Below, one piece after another: positions 19,469-27,683 of a stretch of 64,000 nucleotides of DNA. Position 1 is the first letter of the stretch. Each line of letters begins with the position of its first letter. Both the position numbers and the translations under genes were made by a program. A model generated the notes under the pieces. That model searched no databases. It was not told the origin of the DNA and saw only the letters and a list, made by a program, of their open reading frames with translations. The stretch spans positions 62,001 to 126,000 of the forward strand of contig JAXGMN010000024.1 of NCBI GenBank assembly GCA_040768665.1, written 5' to 3'. Source of the DNA: JABWBD01 sp040768665 (GTDB taxonomy: Bacteria; Planctomycetota; Planctomycetia; Pirellulales; Thermoguttaceae).

Positions 19469-20116
19469 CTAAGACAACTCCAGATCCCGATACGCCTCGC
19501 GCAGTCGCCGCAGAACGCGACTCTTGGCCTGATAGACGCTGTCCACCGACACACCGAGTTCCTCCGCCACCTCGGCCGCGGGACAACCATCGACCGCCGT
19601 CCTCCAGAAAGCGGCCCAAACCCGTTCAGAAAACCCGACTTGAACGATTTCGAGCACGTGGCGGCGGACCTCTTCCACGTCATCCTCGACCACACGCTCG
19701 TCCAACTCCGGCGGGTGTTCTGCCACCTGCATCAATCGCTGGCAGGCCGAAGTGCCACCCTCCCCCGGCGTATGGTTTTCGTTCTTGCGCAAATGGTCGT
19801 TGACCTTATTTCGTGTGATCGTCCGTAGCCAGGCACGGAACGCCCCGGCTCGCCCACCACGAAATCCGGCGATTGCCGTGGCAACCGTCGCAAACACCTC
19901 CTGCACGATATCCGCCGCGTCGTCCGCGTGAAGGCCGAGTTGACGGCACCAAATATAGACCATCGGTCCGTACAACTCCGCCAAACGGTCCCACGCACTC
20001 TCCTCCCTGTGTTTCGCACGCTCGATGAGCGTCGGTGATGTCGCGGAGTCGGCCTCCGCCGGGCGACTGCCGCAAGCACGGCCCGACTCGCCGCGACCGC
20101 TTGCCCATCGCTCCAT
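19469..20116 (-). CDS. ECF-type RNA polymerase sigma factor
   Basis: The product is about 215 aa. Region 2 is clear (WDRLAELYGPMVYIWCRQ, then DAADIVQEVF and FRAWLRTITRNKVND). Region 4 carries the helix-turn-helix CPAAEVAEELGVSVDSVYQA followed by KSRVLRRLREAY. This is the layout of planctomycete ECF factors. They are often controlled by Ser/Thr kinases or zinc-finger anti-sigma proteins, and the 3122-5446 kinase is a possible partner. The frame is open further, to a TTG at 20203, but the ATG at 20116 has GGAG 8 nt upstream and begins close to the conserved domain. Its 3' neighbour in the same direction is the giant surface gene, a plausible target. That link is inference. Confidence 0.92.
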   Translation of the reverse strand: MERWASGRGESGRACGSRPAEADSATSPTLIERAKHREESAWDRLAELYGPMVYIWCRQLGLHADDAADIVQEVFATVATAIAGFRGGRAGAFRAWLRTITRNKVNDHLRKNENHTPGEGGTSACQRLMQVAEHPPELDERVVEDDVEEVRRHVLEIVQVGFSERVWAAFWRTAVDGCPAAEVAEELGVSVDSVYQAKSRVLRRLREAYRDLELS

Positions 20117-20823
20117 GATCCGTCTCCAGGCGGGTACCGGTTTCGGTGAGCTGCAACCCCATCTCGCGGCGATGAGTCTAAGGCCTTCCCCATGCCAATG
20201 CAACCCCCTGAGGCAACCTCCTCTTTAGACGCCTAACAAACCCGACAAATCTCGACCCGGCAAAAAACTCCCCTCGGCCCATGCCGCTGGCGGGCCATTT
20301 TTTTCCCCGGGCTGAATACGGTTACTTCGAGCGGTGCCTGGGGTCCGGTATCCCGTAAATAGCACTCGCGGCAGACCGAAGCCCCCAAAGCCCAACTTGG
20401 GCGCGGCCGACCCTCCCCCTCCCGAAACTCGAAAAAACTTTGCCTCGGCCGAAAAAAACCTCTTGACCAGGTGCGCCGCATCGATCATACTGGCACATGG
20501 ACAAATGATCATATTCGTCCACGCTCGCAGGCCCAACGGCATCGACGCCCTCCTGCTTCGCAGATCTTTGACAATTTGGTTCTCGGAAGCCCACAGGGGG
20601 AGACCACCGAATGAAGACCCCGATTCCAGACCCCTGCCCGCTCGTTGGGCCGATCAATGGGGTCCGGCAGCCACCGGAACTGCCCGGCGCAAACCTTCTT
20701 CACCGTCCGGTCGAGTTGGCCGCGCTCGGTTGGCGCCCCACCATGCTGCTACCGTGCCGACATGGACAACATATAATCCGCGCCAACCGCCGCCCAAGCG
20801 GCGGTCTTGCCGCCCAAAAGCGC

Positions 20824-20873
20824 GTGGCCACCAAATGCCCTCAGTTCTGAGAAATCGCGAACTTGGTGGCCAC
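20824..20873. repeat. Hairpin element, tandem copy 1
   Basis: The 11-bp arms GTGGCCACCAA (20824-20834) and TTGGTGGCCAC (20863-20873) are perfectly complementary. The loop contains TTCTGAGAAATCGCGA. The CGC before the left arm and the ACGCG after the right arm could extend the stem across a 2-nt bulge. A second copy with different but again complementary arms follows 112 bp later. Confidence 0.75.
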
Positions 20874-20935
20874 ACGCGACCCACCGTCCAATCCCCAACT
20901 CTCCCGGCCTGGGCAACCTTTCCACCCAGAAGCGC

Positions 20936-20985
20936 GTGGTGCCCAAACTGCCTCCGTTCTGAGAAATCGCGAGCTTGGGCACCAC
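20936..20985. repeat. Hairpin element, tandem copy 2
   Basis: The arms GTGGTGCCCAA (20936-20946) and TTGGGCACCAC (20975-20985) are perfectly complementary. The loop again holds TTCTGAGAAATCGCGA, and AAGCGC precedes the left arm as in copy 1. Arm differences between the copies are compensatory, which indicates selection or a copying mechanism acting on the folded structure. Confidence 0.75.
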
Positions 20986-20988
20986 ATT

Positions 20989-21126
20989 CGAAAGCCGGTA
21001 CCGGACGACCTGGCCCAGATCCTCTGGCTCGACAGCTTCGAGAAAATCGAACGCTCGGACAGCGCCAGCGGCAACAAGGTCGACGACATCGACAACATCG
21101 ACGCGGTCTTCGCCTGGTGGGATTAA
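20989..21126 (+). pseudogene. Probable 3' remnant of a protein gene
   Basis: This is about 45 codons ending in TAA, with very high GC3 and a natural-looking acidic composition (VPDDLAQILWLDSFEKIERS, then DDIDNIDAVFAWWD). Coding character stops upstream at the hairpin repeats, and no start with a ribosome site is present. The family is not recognised. I read it as the tail of a gene whose 5' part was lost or replaced by repeats. Confidence 0.35.
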
Positions 21127-21453
21127 GGAACCTCTTGAAGTTCAAGGCGGTGCCCGCACCGCGCTCCTCATCCCTTGTCTCGTGCACTTCATCCCTCAAC
21201 CCCTCCTGTAGGTACCGGGTGGTAAGGGACCTTGAAAACTGGATTTACCGGGCATTGACAGCCACATTGCCACGCTCGAATTCGTCCTGTCTCGACGCGG
21301 AGTCTCCGCAGCCGATCGGTTGAATTTGGATGCGGGTGGAGGCACAATAGATGGAATGCGAATCGCCGAGTGAAGCAGGGGGTATCTACGGAGATGGCCC
21401 CTCGCCGGAAGCACCATTGAATGAGCAGCCCTTTGGCCCGGAAAAGTGAGATT

Positions 21454-22926
21454 ATGCCAGTCCACGACTCCCATTCTGTTTTCTCCCCTCGCTACCTGTC
21501 GGTCTTGGTCTTGATCGGTGCGATTTCGCATCCAGGGTTGGCCTATTCCGATTCGACGGCCGACGCCGCGGCGCAGACCGCAGCAACGGAAGCCCGGAGC
21601 AGCGAAGAGGATCTAGACCACGCGTGGATGGGCGAGTTTGCGGGTCCGGTCGCCCTCGGACCAAACCGGTACCAGGCGACCGCGCTGCAAATCCGGCCGG
21701 TCGGCGAAGGCAGCTTCGAGGCCATTCAGTACGTCGGGGGACTTCCCGGCGAGCGAACGTTCCGCGATCAGCCGGTGACGCTCATCGGAAAACGGGCGGG
21801 CGATTTCCTCGTGCTTTCCGGCGCCCCGTGGGCGATTTTCGTCGGCAAGGAAGTATGCGTCGTCATCGATCGAGCGGGTAAGGAGATCGGCCGGTTGCAG
21901 CGCGTCCAACGGCAGAGTCCGACGCTTGGAGCCGCACCTCCGAAAGATGCCATGGTCTTGTTCGACGGAAGCGGCACCGAGCAGTTCACCGTGGCCGAGA
22001 TGACCGAAGAGGGATTGCTGACCGAAGGCGCCGATATCCATCAGTTGTTTCAAGATTTCAATCTCCACCTCGAATTTCTACTCCCTTACATGCCCGCCAT
22101 GCGAGGCCAGGCGAGGGGAAACAGCGGCATCTACGTGCAGAGCCGCTACGAAGTGCAGATTCTCGATTCTTTTGCCACCGAGCCGGTATTTGACGGTTGC
22201 GGGGCGCTGTACCGGTTCCGGAAGCCCGACTTGAACATGTGTTTCCCGCCCGGAGAGTGGCAAACGTACGACCTCGTTTTCACGTCGCCTCGCTGGGCAT
22301 CGGACGGAACGAAACTGCGAAACGCCCGCGTGACGGTGTGGCTCAACGGAGTGAAGGTTCAGGACGACGTTGAATTGGCCGATAAGACCGGCCACGGCGA
22401 GCCTGAGGAGCCGGTGCTCCTGCCGATCCGGCTGCAAAATCACAAGTGCCCGGTTCGCTACCGTAATATCTGGATCGTGGACCGAGGGCTTGTCAACACC
22501 GGGCAGTTTCCGGTCCACGCCAGGCCGGAAACGACTGTTGAGAAACGGTCTGCCAAGGAGGACAACGGCGAGAAGAAACCGATCGCTGCCAAGGAAGAGA
22601 AGATGGCGAGCGGGGGAAAGGACCAGGACAAGGCGAAGCGGGGCGAGGAGAAACGCAGTCCGCCCGTGGAAGAGCCCCGTCCTGAACCGAAAGCCAAGCC
22701 GGCGGCCGAAGCTCCTGCGGCAGCGCCGAAGGAAGAATCGGCTGGAAAGTCCGAAAAGAAGGAGCAGCCGCAGAAGCCGGCGGCCGCTGACGCGAAACCC
22801 GCCTCGGCGAGCCCTGAGAAGGCTTCCGACGGCAACAGCACCGCCAAAGCGTCGAAGCCGGACCCATCGGAGCCGGAATCGGATTCGCCGAAAGAAGAGG
22901 AGCCGCGCGAACAGAAGAGGCCGTAG
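21454..22926 (+). CDS. Secreted DUF1080 (3-keto-disaccharide hydrolase-like) protein with charged tail
   Basis: The product is about 490 aa. A hydrophobic signal segment (YLSVLVLIGAISHPGLAY) is followed by a region of no known fold and then a DUF1080 domain (about residues 170-345). That domain is recognisable from DLEFLLPY-like strands, GNSGIYVQSRYEVQILDSF, the GALYRF...GEWQTYDLVF block and LRLQNH-type ending (LPIRLQNHKCPVRYRNIWI). DUF1080 is a concanavalin-like fold named for putative glycosidases acting on 3-keto sugars. The last about 135 residues are low-complexity Lys/Glu/Pro/Ala, likely a wall- or envelope-spanning linker. The start is uncertain: the ATG at 21454 is used because it puts the signal peptide at the N terminus, while the ATG at 21421 also fits. 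The sensor kinase follows 32 bases later. Confidence 0.87.
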   Translation: MPVHDSHSVFSPRYLSVLVLIGAISHPGLAYSDSTADAAAQTAATEARSSEEDLDHAWMGEFAGPVALGPNRYQATALQIRPVGEGSFEAIQYVGGLPGERTFRDQPVTLIGKRAGDFLVLSGAPWAIFVGKEVCVVIDRAGKEIGRLQRVQRQSPTLGAAPPKDAMVLFDGSGTEQFTVAEMTEEGLLTEGADIHQLFQDFNLHLEFLLPYMPAMRGQARGNSGIYVQSRYEVQILDSFATEPVFDGCGALYRFRKPDLNMCFPPGEWQTYDLVFTSPRWASDGTKLRNARVTVWLNGVKVQDDVELADKTGHGEPEEPVLLPIRLQNHKCPVRYRNIWIVDRGLVNTGQFPVHARPETTVEKRSAKEDNGEKKPIAAKEEKMASGGKDQDKAKRGEEKRSPPVEEPRPEPKAKPAAEAPAAAPKEESAGKSEKKEQPQKPAAADAKPASASPEKASDGNSTAKASKPDPSEPESDSPKEEEPREQKRP

Positions 22927-22958
22927 TCGTCAGCGACCAGAGCTGTTCGGCCGAGCGT

Positions 22959-24578
22959 TTGAAAAGGGGCAATACATTGGAATCGGTGCTGCGGATTCTG
23001 CACCTGGAGGACGACACTGTTGATAGCGAGCTCGTGCGGCAGTTGCTTGTCGAGGAGGGGCTGCCGGCCGAAATCCAGCGCGTCGACACCCTCGCCGACT
23101 TCCGCTCAGCCCTTGCTCAAGCGACGCATGCACTGATCCTCTCCGACTACCGCGTGCCCGGAATCGATCCGATGGAGGTGCTGCAACTGGCCCGTCGCGA
23201 GCGGCCGGAGGTGCCGTTTCTTTTCGTGTCCGGCGTGCTGGGGGAAGAGTTGGCGGTCGAGACGCTGAAATTGGGCGCGAGCGATTATGTTCTCAAGCAG
23301 GGAATGCGACGGCTGGCGCCGGCCGTCCGCCGCGCGCTGCAGGAAGCGGACGAGCAGACGCGTCGCAGGGCCGTCGAGGCAGAGCTCAAGGCCCTCAACC
23401 AAACCCTTGAACAGCGAGTGCTGGAGCGCACGGCGATCGCCGAGCAGCGCGCGGATCAACTGCGGCTGCTGGCCGGGGAATTGATTTTGGCCGAAGAGCG
23501 CCAGCGACGCCGCCTGGCCAAAATCCTCCACGACCACCTCCAGCAACTGCTGGTCGCCGCGCGGCTGAAAGTCGGCCGACTGCGCCGACGCTCCGAGGGA
23601 ACGGAAATGGCCAACGTCGCCGCGGAAGTCGATCATCTTCTCGAAGAATCGATCCGGGAGTCGCGATCGCTGACGGTCGAACTGAGTCCGCCGGTTCTCT
23701 ACGATCGCGGGCTCGCCGGCGGCCTGGAGTGGTTGGCGAGACAGACCGAAGACAAGCATGACCTGCCGGTGGAAATCGATATCGCCCCGGATACCGAGCC
23801 TGCGGAGGAGAGCGTCCGGATATTCCTCTTTCAGGCCGCACGCGAACTGCTGCTCAACGTGGTCAAGCATGCTCAGGCGGATACCGCATGGGTCGAGCTG
23901 AACCGCGTCGGCGAAGATCGGCTGCGTCTGGCGGTCTTCGATACCGGAGGAGGTTTCGACCCGTTGCGGCTGACATCCCAAGGGCACGCGAGCGGCTTCG
24001 GGCTGTTCAGCGTCCGCGAACGGGCCGAGCTGTTCGGCGGGCGGTTCGAGATGCAGTCCACCCCGGGCGAAGGAACGCGAGTGGTCATTGAAGTTCCGCG
24101 AGGATCTGTGGCGGCCGCCGCCACGGGCGAGGCGGTCCGGGCAGCGGAGGTGGCTGCGGCGGACTTGCGAGGGATGGCCGCGGAGGGCCCCGCCGATGGT
24201 CAACAGCGGAAGATCCGCGTGCTGTTGGCCGACGACCATGCGGTGGTTCGGCAGGGGCTGGCGGGATTGCTGCGGGAGTTTACCGACTTCGAGGTGGTCG
24301 GCCAGGCGGCCGATGGATTCGAGGCCGTCGAACTTGCCGCCGAATTGAAGCCGGACGTAGTCCTGATGGATATCACGATGCCGGGCATCAACGGGATTGA
24401 AGCCACTCGCCGCATTCTGGGCATTTTGCCTCGGACACGTGTGATCGGGCTGTCTATGCACGAAGAGGCCGATATGGCAATCGCCATCCGCAAGGCGGGG
24501 GCCGTCGGTTACCTGCGCAAGGACGCCGACACGGATGATCTTGTGGCGGCAATTCGCTGCCGCGGCTCGGAAACTTAA
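22959..24578 (+). CDS. Hybrid sensor kinase: REC - HisKA_3/HATPase - REC
   Basis: The product is about 539 aa, cytoplasmic and without TM helices. The N-terminal receiver (residues about 10-130) has acidic residues in HLEDD and phospho-acceptor D63 in LSDY. A coiled coil follows (residues 133-180). The HisKA_3 box ILHDHLQQLL has H191. The HATPase contains ARELLLNVVKHA and DTGGGFD with GFGLFSVRERAELFGG. The C-terminal receiver is NarL-like (LLADDHAVVRQGL, D470 in LMDITMPG, K520) and stops right after helix 5, with no LuxR DNA-binding domain. It therefore looks like a phosphorelay component needing a separate output protein, or a truncated fusion. The start could be TTG 22959 or TTG 22977; the latter has AAGGGG 7 nt upstream. 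The stop shares bases with the convergent DUF4058 gene. Confidence 0.9.
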   Translation: MKRGNTLESVLRILHLEDDTVDSELVRQLLVEEGLPAEIQRVDTLADFRSALAQATHALILSDYRVPGIDPMEVLQLARRERPEVPFLFVSGVLGEELAVETLKLGASDYVLKQGMRRLAPAVRRALQEADEQTRRRAVEAELKALNQTLEQRVLERTAIAEQRADQLRLLAGELILAEERQRRRLAKILHDHLQQLLVAARLKVGRLRRRSEGTEMANVAAEVDHLLEESIRESRSLTVELSPPVLYDRGLAGGLEWLARQTEDKHDLPVEIDIAPDTEPAEESVRIFLFQAARELLLNVVKHAQADTAWVELNRVGEDRLRLAVFDTGGGFDPLRLTSQGHASGFGLFSVRERAELFGGRFEMQSTPGEGTRVVIEVPRGSVAAAATGEAVRAAEVAAADLRGMAAEGPADGQQRKIRVLLADDHAVVRQGLAGLLREFTDFEVVGQAADGFEAVELAAELKPDVVLMDITMPGINGIEATRRILGILPRTRVIGLSMHEEADMAIAIRKAGAVGYLRKDADTDDLVAAIRCRGSET

Positions 24579-25351
24579 GCCTCCAAAACGCGCCGCCATC
24601 GCAGGGGAACGCCGGACCAGGCTTGCTGGTAGGTCGCTTCCAACGGAACCGGCACGTAGACATCCGGTGTCAAGAAGAGCGGCATATCGATCAACTTCTC
24701 GCCGATCGCCACCGGCTCGATAAAGGCTGTGATGGTATAACGTACGGCATAGGATACGAGAGTGAGCGGCCTGTCGGTCGGCGACTCGAAATCCCCGGCC
24801 ATCAGTCGCCCCCAGATCTCCCCATGGAGACCACGGGGATCGAAGCGTCCTGGGGGCAGCGGATCAATGATGAGGACATGGACGCCGTTGTGGAGCGCGG
24901 CTGCGACCTTGTCGACAAAGTCGTCGACCGGCCGGCAAGCATGTTTGTTGCCTGGGGACACGATCTCAAGCAGCGCGATCACCCGGTCCCCGGAGATATG
25001 CCGGATCACAAGCGAACGCTGTCTTGCGAGATAGAAGTGGATGTCTTCCGCCGCATCCTGAACCAAACTGACCTTCGGCGGCTTTTCCGCGAGCAGGATC
25101 GCACCGCCGGCCGGATCCTTTATCGCGGGAAGCAAACATTCAGGTTCCGCGGACGCTTTGACTGCCTCATCGCTCCGGGCGCGAAGCGTCAATACGTCGG
25201 GGCCGATATCTCCAGACTGCTGCTCACCCAGGGCATAGTGGTCGGGAGGCAGAAGGCCGCCGTTCAGCGCCTTCTGGAGATCGCCAATCCACGTGTTGTG
25301 AAAAGCATGGAATATACCCGCCGGGACACGGGTCCAATCGTGCATGGGCAT
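24575..25351 (-). CDS. DUF4058 family protein
   Basis: The product is 258 aa. It matches the DUF4058 pattern: an N-terminal MPMHDWTRVPAGIFHAFHNTW block, LPPDHYALGEQQ, then RSLVIRHISGDRVIALLEIVSPGNK and a C-terminal PVPLEATYQQAW. The family is common in planctomycetes and cyanobacteria. The ALLEIVSPGNK segment resembles PD-(D/E)XK-like folds, but no function is established. Convergent with the sensor kinase gene, with four shared bases (TTAA) at the stops. Confidence 0.9.
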   Translation of the reverse strand: MPMHDWTRVPAGIFHAFHNTWIGDLQKALNGGLLPPDHYALGEQQSGDIGPDVLTLRARSDEAVKASAEPECLLPAIKDPAGGAILLAEKPPKVSLVQDAAEDIHFYLARQRSLVIRHISGDRVIALLEIVSPGNKHACRPVDDFVDKVAAALHNGVHVLIIDPLPPGRFDPRGLHGEIWGRLMAGDFESPTDRPLTLVSYAVRYTITAFIEPVAIGEKLIDMPLFLTPDVYVPVPLEATYQQAWSGVPLRWRRVLEA

Positions 25352-25434
25352 GGTGCACCTCTTTGACCGTTCGCTGACGAAGCCGAGCGCCGCTCATTTC
25401 CATTATATCGGGCCGGGACTGGAAGTGGGCCGTC

Positions 25435-25560
25435 GGGCAATCTTTCACAGGGCGGCCGGGGACGGGTCAATTTTTCAGCCGATTCGGGCGTTTTGGCATC
25501 AAAGACGTTGGCCGAAAACACGGACCTGTCCCCCTCTCTTCCGCGGGCGTGAACGGTTAC
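25435..25560 (-). repeat. Family B inverted-repeat element, copy 1
   Basis: This is an element of about 125 bp ending in GTGAACGGTTAC (25549-25560), the reverse complement of the terminal motif GTAACCGTTCAC. It shares a block-by-block alignment with 41513-41640 (opposite orientation) and 41697-41816: GGGGACGGG near one end, a central GGCATCAAAGACGTTGGCCGA-type core and CCTGTCCCC near the other end. Confidence 0.75.
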
Positions 25561-25581
25561 GCCGTTGGTTTCAGGTCGCGG

Positions 25582-26637
25582 CTACGACGCGTTCCGTAAG
25601 ATGGAAGTACCGTCAGTGCGGTGTGACGCGAAGAGATTGAGGTAGGCGCTGGTTACGGCTTCCTCCGAGAACTGGTCGATCAGGGTGCGGGCTCCGCCGG
25701 CGACCAGGGTTTCCGCCAGCGCCGGCCGGGAGAGGATTTTCCGGAAGCCATCGACGAAGCCGTCGACGTCGCCGATGTCGACCAGCAGCCCGTTTTCCTC
25801 GTGACGCATGAACCATTGCGGGCCTTCCGCACGCGTCGACACGACCGGCACGCGCTGCGCCCACGCTTCCAGAACGACATTGCCCAATGGCTCGTGGCTC
25901 GACGCCATGGCGAACACGTCGCTGGCTGCCAGGTAGGGGCGAGGATCCGCCTGCCAGCCGGCGAACCGGACGCGGTTTTCGACTCCGAGGCTCCTGGCCA
26001 ACGCCCGAAGATTAGCCGCCTGCTCGCCGTCGCCGAGAATCCAGAGGTAGGCGTCATCCATCTTGGCGACCGCATGAATCACCACGTCGAATCCCTTGCG
26101 GGGGACGAATCGACCGAGGCTCGAGATCAGTGGGACGCCGTCGGGAGTATCCAGCACGGAGCGGTCGACCGGGGCGACGTGCTCGGTGCTGGTGAAATTC
26201 GAAATGACCGCAATGCCGCGCGGCCAGCCCATCGCTTTGACGTGCCGGGCGATGCCGGGCGTATTGCAGACGAGCACGTCGATGTTTTTGAAGTAGTCGA
26301 GCCGCAACGGGTAGTCGCCGAGCCTCGCGATGCGTACGCACCCATGATAGTTGGGCATCAACCGTGCGGCTCGCGGCATCCAGGCGAACAGGGCATCGGG
26401 CTTCCAGGTCCGCGCGGTGCGGCTTACTCTCAAAGGGAGCAGGATGCGGTCGAGCGAGGCGTTTCGAAAGTGACTCTCGGTGATCTCCGCGGCGCGTTCG
26501 ATGCTCTTCCTCCAGGTCCGCTTGGGCCGGATGACCACTTTTTGGGAGACGTCTCGCTTCGCGAGCGCGTTGACCAGGTGTACGAAGAACCGCTCGGCCC
26601 CGCCGTCCTTGCCAAAATGAAAATGCATGACTTTCAT
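25582..26637 (-). CDS. Glycosyltransferase family 4
   Basis: The product is about 351 aa with a GT-B fold. The N-terminal acceptor domain begins MKVMHFHFGKDGGAERF. The C-terminal donor-binding domain has VPLISSLGRFVPRKGFD, LWILGDGEQ, RFAGWQADPRPYL and the GT4 E-x7-E motif in SSHEPLGNVVLEAWA. It likely transfers a nucleotide-sugar hexose during cell-surface glycan synthesis. It lies 3' of two other glycosyltransferase genes on the same strand. The start ATG at 26637 has AAGGA 10 nt upstream; an ATG three codons earlier (26646) is also possible. Confidence 0.92.
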   Translation of the reverse strand: MKVMHFHFGKDGGAERFFVHLVNALAKRDVSQKVVIRPKRTWRKSIERAAEITESHFRNASLDRILLPLRVSRTARTWKPDALFAWMPRAARLMPNYHGCVRIARLGDYPLRLDYFKNIDVLVCNTPGIARHVKAMGWPRGIAVISNFTSTEHVAPVDRSVLDTPDGVPLISSLGRFVPRKGFDVVIHAVAKMDDAYLWILGDGEQAANLRALARSLGVENRVRFAGWQADPRPYLAASDVFAMASSHEPLGNVVLEAWAQRVPVVSTRAEGPQWFMRHEENGLLVDIGDVDGFVDGFRKILSRPALAETLVAGGARTLIDQFSEEAVTSAYLNLFASHRTDGTSILRNAS

Positions 26638-26685
26638 GACACCCATGTCCTTCCAAGTGCACGAAGCAGCGAGCAGTCCCGCGAA

Positions 26686-27570
26686 TCAAGCTCCTTCGAC
26701 ACCGTCGACCGGCGGCTTGGACTTCATTGCCCGCCGCTGGTAGATCTTCGCCTCCGTCAGAAACGAGTAGACCGCGCCGGTCATCGCGAAAATGAAGCCC
26801 GGAATTCCGCACCGCCACAGCCCGTGCCAGAAGTAGAGCCGCAGGAAGTAGCCGGGCGGATTGCCGAACATGCGAAGCAGGCTCCTCGGCCTCCCCTCCG
26901 CGATGAGCTGGTCGGCCTTGAGGGTCGAGTACTTGTTCTCCTTGAGGATCTGCTCGTCGATCGGCAACGGACGGAAGTGCAGCAGGCTTCCGTGCCGCGA
27001 GGTCCTGACGCGACCGTCGGCCACGATCCCCTCGTGGACCCGCTGCGCCAGGTCGAAGGCGCCGCAGCCCTTGCGGATGAGCCGAAGATTGCACCGCTCG
27101 TGCACGTGTCTGGGCGTGTAGCCGAATCCGATCAGATGAGGCCGCCGGGCAATCCTCCATCCGACGATCGGCTCCCGGGCCTCGAGGAGTTGCGGCAGGA
27201 CAGCCCGCAGAGGCTCGTCGAGCCGCTCGTCGGCGTCGATGCTGAAGCACCACGGCTGCGTGCACTGCTCAAGCGCGAACTGCTTCTGTCCGGCATAACC
27301 CCGCCAATCTTCATGCATGAAGCGGATGGGCCATCCGTGGTCGATATAGCGCTGGACCATTTCCCGCGTACCGTCGGTCGAACCGGAGTCGACCATGACG
27401 ATCTCCGCGCACTGCCCCAGGCTTTCGATGCACGCGCCGAGGTATTTCTCCTCGTTCATGCAGATGATAAACGCCGACAGGGGCAGCTTGGGTCCGCAGA
27501 AGCTCCCGGCGCGCCGCACGGTGTCGGCGATGTGTCTGGCGTCGTTTCCTGGCGTTGCCGCCTTGAGCAT
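26686..27570 (-). CDS. Glycosyltransferase family 2 (WaaE/KdtX-like)
   Basis: The product is about 294 aa. It has a GT-A fold with LSAFIICMNEEKYLGACIES, VDSGSTDGTREM and the metal-binding DxD in SIDADERLDEPL. Then come HFRPLPIDEQ and C-terminal hydrophobic segments (YFLRLYFWHGLWR, FIFAMTGAVYSFLTEAKI), as in LPS-core glucosyltransferases of the KdtX/WaaE group. The frame extends upstream to 27693, but the ATG at 27570 has AAGGA 8 nt before it and starts close to the domain, so the longer form is not used. It sits between a GT4 gene and the GT4-FkbM fusion, suggesting one surface-glycan operon. Confidence 0.92.
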   Translation of the reverse strand: MLKAATPGNDARHIADTVRRAGSFCGPKLPLSAFIICMNEEKYLGACIESLGQCAEIVMVDSGSTDGTREMVQRYIDHGWPIRFMHEDWRGYAGQKQFALEQCTQPWCFSIDADERLDEPLRAVLPQLLEAREPIVGWRIARRPHLIGFGYTPRHVHERCNLRLIRKGCGAFDLAQRVHEGIVADGRVRTSRHGSLLHFRPLPIDEQILKENKYSTLKADQLIAEGRPRSLLRMFGNPPGYFLRLYFWHGLWRCGIPGFIFAMTGAVYSFLTEAKIYQRRAMKSKPPVDGVEGA

Positions 27571-27683
27571 CGCGTCGTTCCTTCGTGCAGACATGACTCG
27601 AATTGTGGATTCGTCAGCCCGGGAAACCGGAGCCGGCTCTGCCGCACAGGAAGACCTTCTCCGGGCGGCAGGGTCTCGCCCGC

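Larger units (their letters stand above)
20117..21453. other. 1.3-kb repeat-rich gap
   Basis: No complete gene is supported here. The stretch holds the two tandem hairpins at 20824-20985 and the coding remnant at 20989-21126. Open frames such as 20334-21323 (plus) have Arg/Pro/Ser-rich translations without conserved blocks. The rest shows no clear signal. Confidence 0.55.

Noticed and set aside
20334..21323. 329-codon plus-strand open frame in the repeat-rich gap
   Set aside because: Arg/Pro/Ser-rich translation without domains, running across both hairpin repeats.
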